A stretch of 34,602 nucleotides of DNA from Candidatus Iainarchaeum andersonii SCGC AAA011-E11 (GCA_000402355.1 AQRS01000026.1:1-34602); one strand, 5' to 3'; numbered from the stretch's first letter, positions 17,490 to 24,865 are shown. Notes: a model not told the origin generated them from the letters alone. Made by a program: numbers and translations.

Positions 17490-19181
17490 TCAGTAGTCTA
17501 CCGTGACGTTCAGCGTGTCGCGAAGTTCCCTGAGTTCCTTTACAGCTTTCTGGAAATTCTGGCCGTTCCGGTTCCTCAAAACTATTTCGTTGGTGCAGGT
17601 GGTTCTGTCGCCGTACATTCTCGCGTTCATTGATTCCAGGTCGAGGCCGTTTTTCGCGATTATGGCGAGCTGCCTGGACAGGATTCCGGGCCTGTCAACG
17701 GAATCCACCCTTAGCCTTATTCCTGCTTTTGCTGATTTTTTGACGGGCTTGTGTTTCCTGAGTTCCTTTTCAACTAGCCCCTTGGTTTTGCCTGCGTTCG
17801 CAAAGAAAAGCCAGTCAGAATCCAGCTGTGTCGAGTTGCTGTAAAATATTTTTACGCGGTCCCCCGAATTGATTTTTTTCCACAGCGGAACGATTTTTTC
17901 GTTGACTTTTGCCTTTGAGGCGCGTTTCGCGTTTTTTTCGTCGTAAAAGAATGCGAAGTCAAGCACTGTAGAGTCATGCGGCAGGTCAACTATGCCCCCT
18001 TCGGGGGTAAATGCCAGGATGGCGCGGTGGTGAAGCCCCAGGTTAAGGGAGTCGCTCAACTGCTTCGGGTTCCTGATTTCCGGTTCCTTGAGGCTCGAGA
18101 ACATTTTCGAGTATTTGTCCAGGAGCTCTTTTTTCTCCGGCTTCCCGTTCCTCATCAATGCCATTACCCCGTCATCGGCGACTTCATCCATTTCTGCCGA
18201 GAAGAAATAGATTTTGAGTGGTTTTTTTGACGGCCCAAGCACCTGTGTGTGCAGTGACTCGTAAATCCCGTGCTCCGGAATCGCGATGTAGTCCTTCACT
18301 TTTCCGGGAATCGGCTTGAAGAGCGAATGCATCTTCCCCATTGCGGAGTAGCATTCATCCTTTTTTTCCACGATTATTTTGAGTATGAGCTCGTCGTTGA
18401 TTTCTTCAAGAGACCTGTTTTCAACCTTGATTTTGCTGTAAATCAGGTATGCTGATTTTGCCTTTGTTTCGAACCTCCATTTTTCCCTCGGGAAAGACTT
18501 TTTGAGGAGCGCCACGGTTTTTTTGATGTCGCGGCTTTTCGCTTTGACTTTCCTGCCTATTTTTCTGCAGAGTTCCCTGTACTTTTTTGGCTCGAGAGTT
18601 TCAAAGCAGAGGTCCTCCATTTCGTACTTGAGTCCATGTATGCCGAGCTTGTGCGCAAGCGGCACGTAAACGCTCAGCGCGTCGATTGCTATGCGCTTCT
18701 GCTTTTCCTTCGGCAAAAACCTTAATGTGCGCATGTTGTGGAGCTTGTCATAGAGCTTTATGAGCAGAACCCTGATGTCCTTGGAGGCGGCAATAATAGT
18801 TTTGAGCGCGTTTGCCGTGGATTGTTCCTGCCTTGACCTGAACCTCATCATGTCCAGCTTCGTGACCCCCCTGACGAGCCCTGTAACCTGCTTCCCGAAG
18901 ATTTTTTGCATTCTTGCTTCGGTTACCTTGCTGTCCTCAAGCACGTCGTGCAGAAGCGCGGCTGAAATGACGACTTCATCCATTCCTTTTTCCGCGAGGC
19001 TTTTTGCGACTGCAACCGGGTGCGAGAAGTAGGGGTCGCCGGATTTCCTGAACTGGTTTTCGTGGCACTTCTCGGAGAAGCGGAATGCCTCTTCAATCAT
19101 GTCGAGGTTTGCATTTGGGTTGTATTTTCTCGCGAGGCGCCTTATTTCAGCGAGGTTTCGCGTGAAGTCTTCTGAATGCAT
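17490..19181 (-). CDS. Long RelA/SpoT homologue; hydrolase intact, synthetase motifs eroded
   Basis: A 563-residue stringent-response protein. The HD domain (about 20-190) keeps the (p)ppGpp hydrolase residues: R45, H54, H78-D79, E82-D83 and D145 in YDKLHNMRT. The nucleotidyltransferase-like domain (about 205-345) keeps D263, HSLFKPIPGKVKDYIA and Y307, but the GRPKH-like loop reads TKAKS and the ExQIRT strand (E for catalysis) reads KIYFFS at 323-328. TGS (387-447) and a C-terminal ACT domain (about 487-560) follow; the helical/zinc-finger region of bacterial RelA is missing. A hydrolase-only or redesigned enzyme is inferred. ATG 19181 was chosen because GATATTAAATT lies 28 nt upstream. Confidence 0.92.
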   Translation of the reverse strand: MHSEDFTRNLAEIRRLARKYNPNANLDMIEEAFRFSEKCHENQFRKSGDPYFSHPVAVAKSLAEKGMDEVVISAALLHDVLEDSKVTEARMQKIFGKQVTGLVRGVTKLDMMRFRSRQEQSTANALKTIIAASKDIRVLLIKLYDKLHNMRTLRFLPKEKQKRIAIDALSVYVPLAHKLGIHGLKYEMEDLCFETLEPKKYRELCRKIGRKVKAKSRDIKKTVALLKKSFPREKWRFETKAKSAYLIYSKIKVENRSLEEINDELILKIIVEKKDECYSAMGKMHSLFKPIPGKVKDYIAIPEHGIYESLHTQVLGPSKKPLKIYFFSAEMDEVADDGVMALMRNGKPEKKELLDKYSKMFSSLKEPEIRNPKQLSDSLNLGLHHRAILAFTPEGGIVDLPHDSTVLDFAFFYDEKNAKRASKAKVNEKIVPLWKKINSGDRVKIFYSNSTQLDSDWLFFANAGKTKGLVEKELRKHKPVKKSAKAGIRLRVDSVDRPGILSRQLAIIAKNGLDLESMNARMYGDRTTCTNEIVLRNRNGQNFQKAVKELRELRDTLNVTVDY

Positions 19182-19209
19182 TAGAATAGTGTGTTTGGAA
19201 ACTAATTTA

Positions 19210-19254
19210 ATATCAAAGGACAAAAATATGGATGCAAAATTTGTCCTTTGATAT
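19210..19254. repeat. Palindromic unit B1 (type I), carries the RSH TATA box
   Basis: ATATCAAAGGACAAA (19210-19224) and TTTGTCCTTTGATAT (19240-19254) form a perfect 15-bp inverted repeat homologous to A1. On the minus strand its edge continues as GATATTAAATT (about 19205-19214), centred about 28 nt before the RSH start codon. Confidence 0.9.
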
Positions 19255-19299
19255 AGCAGACCACGAAAGTTTTTCGGCATTTTAACGTGGTTTGCTATA
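19252..19299. repeat. Palindromic unit B2 (type II)
   Basis: TATAGCAGACCACG (19252-19265) and CGTGGTTTGCTATA (19286-19299) pair with a single G-T. It sits between a type I and a type III unit at the point where A1 and A2 are joined by only two bases, as though inserted there. The same unit recurs alone as C2 at 34205-34248. Confidence 0.88.
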
Positions 19300-19301
19300 G
19301 C

Positions 19302-19346
19302 TATCGAAAGACGTTAAAAAAGTTTCAAAATTAATGTCTTTCGATA
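19302..19346. repeat. Palindromic unit B3 (type III), behind ArgRS
   Basis: TATCGAAAGACGTTA (19302-19316) and TAATGTCTTTCGATA (19332-19346) pair over 15 bp with one G-T. Relative to A2 the stem change A-T to G-C in the TATCRAAAG position is compensated on the other arm. It ends 10 nt from the ArgRS stop codon. Confidence 0.88.
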
Positions 19347-19355
19347 TAATCTGCT

Positions 19356-21068
19356 CTACATTTCCTGCACAACAGTTATGTTGAGCAGTTCCATGCCCTT
19401 CCTTATGGTTTCCGAGGCGGCCTTCACCAGCAGCAGCCTTGATTCACGCCCGCCTTTTCCCGCTTTAAGCACCGGAACCTCATGGTAAAAGGAGTTGAAT
19501 GTTGACGCAAGCTCAAGGAGATAGTGCGCTATTTTGTGCGGGCTCATCTGCGCTTCGGCCTCTGCGGCCTTTTCGGAGTACTTTGAAATAACCGAAAGCA
19601 GTCCCTTTTCCTTTTCGGCCTTGAACTCCGGCTTTTTCGGCGCAGCGAATTTTCCTGCTTTTTTGAGTATGCTTTGCGCCCTTGCATAGCTGTACATCAC
19701 GAACGGGCCTGTTTCGCCTTCTATGCTCGTTGCCCTGTCCCAGTTGAACACAATGGTCTTGTTCCTGTCCTGTGCCAGCATGCCAAACTTTATTGCCGCC
19801 AATGCAATTGCCTTTGCGGTTTCCGCAACCTTTTTTTGGCTCCAGTCTTCATGCCTTTGCCTTGTTTCGGCAAGTGTTTTTTGGAACACTTTTTCGAAGA
19901 GCTCAATGTATGTGATTACATTGCCTTCGCGTGACTTCATTTTAATTGCCTTTCCTTTTTCTGACTTGTTATCCTTTTCCTCGAGCATAACGAGCTCATA
20001 AGGGACATGGATTGTTTCGCAGTACTCATTCTTCCTTTGGTTCAGCAGCTCGAGTGTTTTTATCAGCTGCTGGAAATAGAATTTCTGTTCAGAGCCGACC
20101 ACATTGTATGAGAGTTCCGCCTTGAGCTTCTGCTTCTTCATTTTCGCGAGCGCCAGGTCCTTGCTCGAGTAAAGGGCTGCGCCGTCGCTTTTCAGCACAA
20201 GGAATTTGTCGAGATTGTATTTTGTCAGGTCAACGAGCAGCGCCCCGTCATCCTTGGCTGCGATGCCTTCCCTGTAAAGCTGGTTCGCGATTTTTATTCC
20301 TTCTTTTTCAACTTCGCTTTCCAGGATTATGCGATCGAACTTTATTCCAAGCTCTTTGTAAATGTAATCGAAATACGCGAGGCTCATTTTGCGCAGCTTT
20401 TTCCAGTCCGAAACGAGTTTCTTGTCTCCCTTTTCGAGCTGCACAACCATTTCGCGCATCCTGTCCTCGAGCGCCTCCTTGTCCCTGACTTCCTTTTCCC
20501 CCATTGCATATAATTTTCCGAGCCATTTTCCCTGTTCAGCAATGCCTTTCGGAACGGCCCCTTTCCACAGGTTCCGGTAAGCGTAAAGCGATTTGCTCAC
20601 GTGCGGCCCGACGTCTCCGCCATAATCAACCCTCAGGACTTTTTTGCCCTGCGCCTCAAGGAGCCTTGCAATGGATTCGCCGAGGCAAATGTTCCTCACG
20701 TGCCCGATGTGGAAATCCTTCAAAGGATTTGCCTGGCAATATTCAACGATTATTTTTTTGCCCTTCCGCGCGGGTTTTTTTTGTGCGCGTGATTCATTGA
20801 GTGCGGTTTCGGCCAGCGCGCTTTCTTCGACAAAAAAATTTATGTAAGGGCCTTTCAGTTCGCTTCTGCTGAAACCCTTTGGGAGAACAATTTTTTTGTT
20901 CAGTTCAGCGGCGATTTCAACCGGGTTCTTTTTGAATTCCTTTGCGAGGCTGAAACAAGGAAGCGCGAAGTCGCCCATGCTTTTCTGCGGCGGAACCTCG
21001 AGTAACCCGGAGGCATTTTTCACGCCCGCCTTTTCGAGCGCTCTTGCGAGTTCCGATTTTAGGTCCAT
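19356..21068 (-). CDS. argS: Arginyl-tRNA synthetase
   Basis: A 570-residue class I synthetase that charges tRNA-Arg. The N-terminal Add-1 domain (1-100) is followed by VEYCQANPLKDFHIGHVRN with the HIGH box at 120-123. KMKSREGNVITYIELFEKV stands at the KMSKS position, which is typically degenerate in ArgRS. The C-terminal helical anticodon-binding domain contains GPFVMYSYARAQSILKKAG and ends ELLNITVVQEM. The ATG at 21068 starts the conserved N-terminus; the longer frame to 21227 reads through tRNA-Arg. CATTAAAAAATG about 28 nt upstream and GAGGAAAAGG give it its own promoter and RBS. tRNA-Arg(TCT) lies 128 nt upstream on the same strand; RSH follows after three palindromes. Confidence 0.95.
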   Translation of the reverse strand: MDLKSELARALEKAGVKNASGLLEVPPQKSMGDFALPCFSLAKEFKKNPVEIAAELNKKIVLPKGFSRSELKGPYINFFVEESALAETALNESRAQKKPARKGKKIIVEYCQANPLKDFHIGHVRNICLGESIARLLEAQGKKVLRVDYGGDVGPHVSKSLYAYRNLWKGAVPKGIAEQGKWLGKLYAMGEKEVRDKEALEDRMREMVVQLEKGDKKLVSDWKKLRKMSLAYFDYIYKELGIKFDRIILESEVEKEGIKIANQLYREGIAAKDDGALLVDLTKYNLDKFLVLKSDGAALYSSKDLALAKMKKQKLKAELSYNVVGSEQKFYFQQLIKTLELLNQRKNEYCETIHVPYELVMLEEKDNKSEKGKAIKMKSREGNVITYIELFEKVFQKTLAETRQRHEDWSQKKVAETAKAIALAAIKFGMLAQDRNKTIVFNWDRATSIEGETGPFVMYSYARAQSILKKAGKFAAPKKPEFKAEKEKGLLSVISKYSEKAAEAEAQMSPHKIAHYLLELASTFNSFYHEVPVLKAGKGGRESRLLLVKAASETIRKGMELLNITVVQEM

Positions 21069-21149
21069 GCAATAACCTTTTCCTCGTTCATTTTTTAATG
21101 GATTAACTGTTGCATGCTTCGCATGCCAAGTGTACCAAAAGGGTATGCT

Positions 21150-21193
21150 GTCGCACCCAACAGCCGCTTGTCCCCGAATGGGGGAAACTGTTG
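21150..21193 (-). other. Hairpin behind tRNA-Arg, shared with the 16S leader
   Basis: On the minus strand, beginning 3 nt after the tRNA 3' end, CAACAGTTTC and GGCTGTTG close a stem-loop that contains an inner CCCC...GGGG helix and is followed by GGTGCGAC. The 16S leader at 3729-3754 has CAACAGTTTC, GGCTGTTG and GGTACGAC in the same order without the inner helix. Confidence 0.6.
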
Positions 21194-21196
21194 TAG

Positions 21197-21346
21197 CGGA
21201 CCCGGAGGGATTTGAACCCTCGACCACCTGCTCGCTTCCCTTCCCGTTAACCTAAAATTTCTTTTCCGTTAACGCTTTCCTTTTTCCATTGGGAAAAAGA
21301 AAAGGGTTAGAAGGCAGGTGCTCTATCCAAGCTGAGCTACGGGCCC
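21197..21346 (-). tRNA. trnR: tRNA-Arg (anticodon TCT) with a 75-nt intron
   Basis: The acceptor stem pairs GGGCCCG (5' end at 21346) with CGGGTCC plus discriminator G at 21197. The D arm is GCTC...GAGC, the anticodon stem CCTGC/GCAGG, and the T arm GAGGG-TTCAAAT-CCCTC. The anticodon loop CTTCTA is interrupted after position 37, the canonical archaeal site, by an intron at about 21233-21307, giving a 75-nt mature tRNA. The intron contains a CTTTTTCCCAATGGAAAAAG-type hairpin and two GTTAACG repeats. Exact splice sites may shift by a base or two. Confidence 0.9.
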
Positions 21347-21483
21347 GTTCACTTTGCCTTGCCGATTAGCTTAAAGATTGCCATTATTAATTATTAAAAA
21401 GTGCTTCTTTTCCGGTCTTTTGGGGTTTTCCTGTTTCCACGCAAAAAATACTTTTTTAAACAATTAACAGCATAGTATTCTTC

Positions 21484-22332
21484 ATGTCTGCGGGGGTAAA
21501 GATACTTGTTTGGGGCATAATCCTCATTGCCGCGTTTGTGCTTGTCGTTGCATCCATTCTCATGCCTTTCCTGGTCCCGATTCTCCTGATTTACCTGTTT
21601 TTTGTTTTCATACTGTCATTCAGGTTCCTGTATGAGTACCAGCGCGGCATAGTTTTTACTTTGGGAAAATTTTCCGGCCCCAAGGGTTCAGGATGGACTT
21701 TCATAACCCCGTTTGTTGATGATCTGCGCGTTATTGACATCAGGATTCTCACGATAGACATTCCGAGGCAGCAGGTCATTACAAAGGATAATGTGCCTGT
21801 CACAATCAACGGAGTTGTTTACTTCAAGGTTGTTGATCCTTCAAAGGCAATTATTTCCGTGCAGGATTATGTGTATGCTGTTTCGCAGTACGCGCAGACC
21901 GCTTTGAGGGATGTAGTGGGCGGAATGAGCCTCGACCAGGTTCTCGGGGAGAGGGAGCAGATTGGAAAGGATATCGAGAAAATAGTGGAGAACGCCTCCA
22001 AGAATTGGGGCATTGAAGTTACCGACATCAAATTGCAGGACATTGACATGCCCGAGGATTTGAAGAGGCTCATGAGCAGGCAAGCCAGTTCGGAAAGGGA
22101 GAAGCGCGCAACCATAATCAAGGCCGAGGGTGACAGGATGGCCGCGGATAACCTATCCAAGGCTGCGGCAGTCATGCTCAAGAGCCCGGGCGCGATGCAG
22201 CTCCGTACTTTGCAAACCATTGACGGTTTGGGGCCGACAGCGAGCAATACAGTTATACTCGCGGTTCCCGTGGAATTGCTTGACCTGGTAAAGAACGTTG
22301 ATACCCTGATAAAAGTGAAAAATAAAAAGTGA
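21484..22332 (+). CDS. SPFH/stomatin-like membrane protein (slipin)
   Basis: A 282-residue member of the stomatin/prohibitin superfamily. Two adjacent hydrophobic stretches cover residues 1-50, then comes the band 7 domain: YQRGIVFTLGKFSGPKGSGWTFI, then LTIDIPRQQVITKDNVPV, and the Q/E-rich helical region after ALRDVVGGMSLDQVL. It probably oligomerises on the membrane and organises partners; family members often pair with the NfeD protease-like protein, which is not adjacent here. TTTTTTAAAC about 28 nt upstream of ATG 21484 fits a leaderless transcript. It converges with the minus-strand gene at 22357. Confidence 0.9.
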   Translation: MSAGVKILVWGIILIAAFVLVVASILMPFLVPILLIYLFFVFILSFRFLYEYQRGIVFTLGKFSGPKGSGWTFITPFVDDLRVIDIRILTIDIPRQQVITKDNVPVTINGVVYFKVVDPSKAIISVQDYVYAVSQYAQTALRDVVGGMSLDQVLGEREQIGKDIEKIVENASKNWGIEVTDIKLQDIDMPEDLKRLMSRQASSEREKRATIIKAEGDRMAADNLSKAAAVMLKSPGAMQLRTLQTIDGLGPTASNTVILAVPVELLDLVKNVDTLIKVKNKK

Positions 22333-22356
22333 CTTTTTTTTATTCGCTGGTGTTTT

Positions 22357-23298
22357 TCAGCTGTAAAGCATTCCGTAATACATCTGCTCTATCAGTGCCT
22401 TGTACGGGTGCTCCGAATCATCAATGAATGATTCAATCGGTGCCGCGTAGTAAGCAACCCTTTCTCCGGCGCCTGAACTCACTATGAATGGCAATTTTTT
22501 GCCGAAATCCTGTTTTGATGCGGGCATCCATGGTGCGCTTGACTGCCCCAAGAGATTCGTCCCATAATCCAGCACGGCAATCAGCCGAACGTCAACCGCG
22601 TTCTTCAATTGCGTTACCGCAAACTCCGACTTGAATGGGATGCTTGGGCTCAGGCCCTTGACGAGTTTCTGCGAGGTCTCAATGACCTCTATCCTTCCTT
22701 TTTCTTCGCCCTCGCTGCAGCTCGTGAGTTCGCACAAATTTCCCTTGTAGTCAAGGCCAAGGAGCTCGTCAAATGATAATTGCCTGTCGCCGTCTCTTCT
22801 CGCCCACGGGCCGATGTATGAATCGGAGCCGCCTTCCTCACGCTCGCTGCCTTTGAGCATTTCATCGCCCTTGTCGTAGCATAACTCCGTTCCCGCATCC
22901 CCGGTCCAGACAAGTTTTCCGCCGTTGTTCACGTAGTACTCCAATATGCGCAGCTGTTTCGAGCAGATTTTTTTTGCCCGCTCCACAATAATCATGTCGT
23001 AGCCCCTGATGTTCCCGTACGAGAGCCTCGAAACTTCCATGCTCCTCACGTTGATGTTGAGCGCGCTCCTGTCATTCAGCGCTGACTCTAGCTTTGCGTA
23101 ATCCCCCAGCCCCGAATCACCGTAAGCTATGAGCACCTGGGGCTTTCCGCCTTTTAATAGGGAATAGTAAATGTCGCATCCGCTTGGAATCGCGTTGCAG
23201 CCCACCAGGCCGGTGTAAATGAGCACCCCGAGAAGCGCGAGCGCGAGCACAAGAAGTATGATTATGTGTGTGGCATTATTCTGGGTTTTGGCATCCAT
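22357..23298 (-). CDS. Membrane-anchored extracytoplasmic hypothetical protein
   Basis: A 313-residue protein with one N-terminal transmembrane anchor (about 10-33, IIILLVLALALLGVLIYTGL) and a large extracytoplasmic domain. KPQVLIAYGDSGLGDYAKL, then YDMIIVERAKK, then LRILEYYVNNGGKLVWTGDAG reads like a flavodoxin/GATase1-like alpha-beta fold of the kind used by ThuA-type domains. Several Cys pairs could form disulfides (GCNAIPSGC; CELTSC). No catalytic triad was identified. ATG 23298 was preferred over an in-frame TTG at 23322. It follows the membrane gene at 23327 closely, so the two are probably one transcription unit. Confidence 0.7.
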   Translation of the reverse strand: MDAKTQNNATHIIILLVLALALLGVLIYTGLVGCNAIPSGCDIYYSLLKGGKPQVLIAYGDSGLGDYAKLESALNDRSALNINVRSMEVSRLSYGNIRGYDMIIVERAKKICSKQLRILEYYVNNGGKLVWTGDAGTELCYDKGDEMLKGSEREEGGSDSYIGPWARRDGDRQLSFDELLGLDYKGNLCELTSCSEGEEKGRIEVIETSQKLVKGLSPSIPFKSEFAVTQLKNAVDVRLIAVLDYGTNLLGQSSAPWMPASKQDFGKKLPFIVSSGAGERVAYYAAPIESFIDDSEHPYKALIEQMYYGMLYS

Positions 23299-23326
23299 AG
23301 TAAACTCAATAATTCCGGACAATAAA

Positions 23327-23806
23327 TTACTTTTCTTTGAGGGAAGTGCCTATGAGGAGCGCGAATAGGATGTTGGTCACTATGTGGGTTACGGAGAACG
23401 GCCAAACGAGAAGTGTCCTGTCCCCGAAATTGAGGAGGAGCTCGAAAATGATTGTGCCGATCACGCTGTAGGTTACAAGCGCGCCCGTGTTCACTTCTTT
23501 CGCGTTTCCCGCGAGGCCGCCTGAAATCGCGCCGCCCGCGGCCTGGAGTATGGTCCACCAACCGAATGGGCCGCCCAACATAAAAAAATTCGAGATTGGA
23601 TAGGAAAACAAACCCACCAATATTCCGGCGTCGGCACCGTAAACCAAGCCAGCGTAGACAGCAATCGGGATTATTGGTTCGACAGATGGAAAAGGTTCCA
23701 TCAATATGCGGCCGAGCACGGCTATTGCTATTAGGAGTAAAAGTTTTGTCTCGCCCGTGTTTTTGGGTTTCGGCTCTTCATTGTGCTCTTTCTTTTCCTC
23801 GCCCAT
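23327..23806 (-). CDS. ECF-type transporter S component-like membrane protein
   Basis: A 159-residue membrane protein. A charged, probably disordered N-terminus (MGEEKKEHNEEPKPKN) is followed by about five hydrophobic segments, including PIIPIAVYAGLVYGADAGILVG and FGWWTILQAAGGAISGGLAG. Size, TM number and the glycine-rich pattern resemble substrate-binding S components of energy-coupling-factor importers or related DUF6580-like proteins. No A/A'/T components are in the window. A CTTTTAAC box about 26 nt upstream suggests a leaderless transcript. The ligand is unknown. Confidence 0.6.
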   Translation of the reverse strand: MGEEKKEHNEEPKPKNTGETKLLLLIAIAVLGRILMEPFPSVEPIIPIAVYAGLVYGADAGILVGLFSYPISNFFMLGGPFGWWTILQAAGGAISGGLAGNAKEVNTGALVTYSVIGTIIFELLLNFGDRTLLVWPFSVTHIVTNILFALLIGTSLKEK

Positions 23807-23964
23807 AAAATAAGATTCCTGTGAAACTGTTAAAAGGCTTAATTAGTGCCGCCGCACCGGCAATGTGGGGCTTCCAAAGTTGCCCTCCTCACACAACTTT
23901 GGCTCAAAGAAGAGAGATTTTAAAAGGGTTATTGAGCCCAAATTCCTTCTATTCCTAGTTTAGT

Positions 23965-24050
23965 GCGGGAGTCCCATAGTCCGGTCAATTGGGCAAGCTT
24001 GAGGGGCTTGTGGCTTAGTGCCTTCGCAGGTTCAAATCCTGCCTCCCGCA
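23965..24050 (+). tRNA. trnL: tRNA-Leu (anticodon GAG)
   Basis: An 86-nt class II tRNA. The acceptor stem pairs GCGGGAG with CTCCCGC, discriminator A. The anticodon arm is CAAGC-TTGAGGG-GCTTG with anticodon GAG, followed by a long variable arm (GGC TTAGT GCC), then the T arm GCAGG-TTCAAAT-CCTGC. A T-run follows directly as terminator. A TTTTAAAA box at about 23918-23925 could be its promoter. Its 3' half recurs as a fragment at 24821-24865. Confidence 0.92.
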
Positions 24051-24072
24051 TTTTTTCATGTTTTTTGGCAAG

Positions 24073-24095
24073 TTTTAAATATGTGTGTGCACATA
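24073..24095 (+). promoter_or_regulatory. vapBC promoter with overlapping palindromic operator
   Basis: TTTTAAAT (24073-24080) is a TATA-like box, and it runs into an inverted repeat TATGTG-TGTG-CACATA at 24080-24095. The position just behind the TATA box is where an RHH antitoxin would bind to repress its own operon. Regulation is inferred. Confidence 0.5.
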
Positions 24096-24113
24096 AGTTT
24101 TATGTGTTATTTT

Positions 24114-24356
24114 ATGCCTAACGTAACTTTGTCCTTTTCCGATGAAACCAAAAAGAGGATGCGCAGGCACCCGGAGATTAAGTGGTCCAGCGTAGTGCGA
24201 TCCGTCATAGAGAGGAAGCTTGATGACTTCGAGCAAGCCGAGCGCCTCGCAGGAAAAAGTGCCCTGTCAGAAAAAGATGTTGCTTTTCTTTCATTCAAGG
24301 TGAACAGGGCGTTGGGAAAGCACGCAAGGAAGCTTCTGAATGAAAGTCACGGTTGA
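24114..24356 (+). CDS. vapB: Ribbon-helix-helix antitoxin, VapB-like
   Basis: An 80-residue protein. The first strand NVTLSFSDETKKRM and the helices PEIKWSSVVRSVIERKLDDFEQAE have the ribbon-helix-helix pattern of archaeal VapB antitoxins. A helical tail (KDVAFLSFKVNRALGKHARKLL) would bind the toxin. ATG 24114 begins the RHH strand; an upstream extension is read from the tRNA region. The stop overlaps the toxin start by 17 bases, indicating translational coupling. Confidence 0.85.
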   Translation: MPNVTLSFSDETKKRMRRHPEIKWSSVVRSVIERKLDDFEQAERLAGKSALSEKDVAFLSFKVNRALGKHARKLLNESHG

Positions 24357-24750
24357 CGCCAACATCCTTTTTTCGGCTCTTTTGAAAGATGGCGCAACCA
24401 GGCGAGTCTGGTTCAACCCCGGCCTGGAATTGTTTGCGCCGGCATTCCTGCTGTCTGAATTTTACAAGTATAAAAGCTACTTAACCAAAAAGTTTTCAGG
24501 TTCAGGCGAGGAATTTGAAGAGTTGCTGGGGAAGCTTATTGTCCAAGCCAGGTTTGTGGCAGACGAAGAGTTGGTCCCTTTTTTGCCTGCGGCCAGTTCT
24601 TTAACCAACGATGAAAAAGACTGGCTTTACGTTGCATGTGCCCTGTGCAAAAACACCGTGATTTGGAGCAATGATAAGGGCTTTCGGAACCAGCGCAGGG
24701 TTGAAGTGTTTTCCACGGAAGAATTGATAAAAAAAACCGGTTCGCTTTAA
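24340..24750 (+). CDS. vapC: PIN-domain ribonuclease toxin, VapC-like
   Basis: A 136-residue PIN nuclease. The acidic metal-binding residues are in place: D6 in VTVDANILF, E40 in FLLSEFYKY, D94 in NDEKDWLYVACAL and D112 in IWSNDKGF. VapC toxins cleave tRNA or rRNA; the target here is unknown. It is co-transcribed with the RHH antitoxin. The pair fills almost all of the space between an intact tRNA-Leu and a second tRNA 3' end, which suggests it arrived by integration at the tRNA. Confidence 0.88.
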   Translation: MKVTVDANILFSALLKDGATRRVWFNPGLELFAPAFLLSEFYKYKSYLTKKFSGSGEEFEELLGKLIVQARFVADEELVPFLPAASSLTNDEKDWLYVACALCKNTVIWSNDKGFRNQRRVEVFSTEELIKKTGSL

Positions 24751-24820
24751 TGCCGATGTGATTTTCCTTAGGTTAAAATTCGTCTTCTAAAAATTATTTA
24801 ATAACGCTCTGAACCGTACC

Positions 24821-24865
24821 GACTCAGCTGCTTTCGGCGGTTCAAATCCGCCCTCCCGCATTTTT
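24821..24865 (+). pseudogene. tRNA-Leu-like 3' half (attachment-site-like remnant)
   Basis: The stretch matches tRNA-Leu from the variable arm through the T-run: TTCAAATCC, CTCCCGCATTTTT and TTCGxxGG are shared. The four changed bases lie in the T stem and are compensated (GCAGG/CCTGC becomes GGCGG/CCGCC). No matching 5' half precedes it. It therefore behaves like the displaced 3' end of a class II tRNA. Confidence 0.65.

Noticed and set aside
19210..19346. T-box-like riboswitch near the synthetase genes
   Set aside because: The hairpins are symmetric, keep the same orientation whatever the gene direction, lack a specifier loop or antiterminator, and lie at or upstream of the predicted transcription starts.
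21069..21227. ArgRS extension through the tRNA-Arg region
   Set aside because: The extra residues translate tRNA sequence; family alignment begins at MDLKSELARAL and a promoter-like box lies just upstream of it.
23827..23925. Possible riboswitch in front of the ECF-like gene (CCAAAGTTG/CAACTTTGG hairpin at 23874-23902, with loop bases complementary to TGTGGGGC nearby)
   Set aside because: A CTTTTAAC box about 26 nt before the start codon predicts a leaderless mRNA, so the hairpin would lie upstream of transcription. No known aptamer core was recognised.
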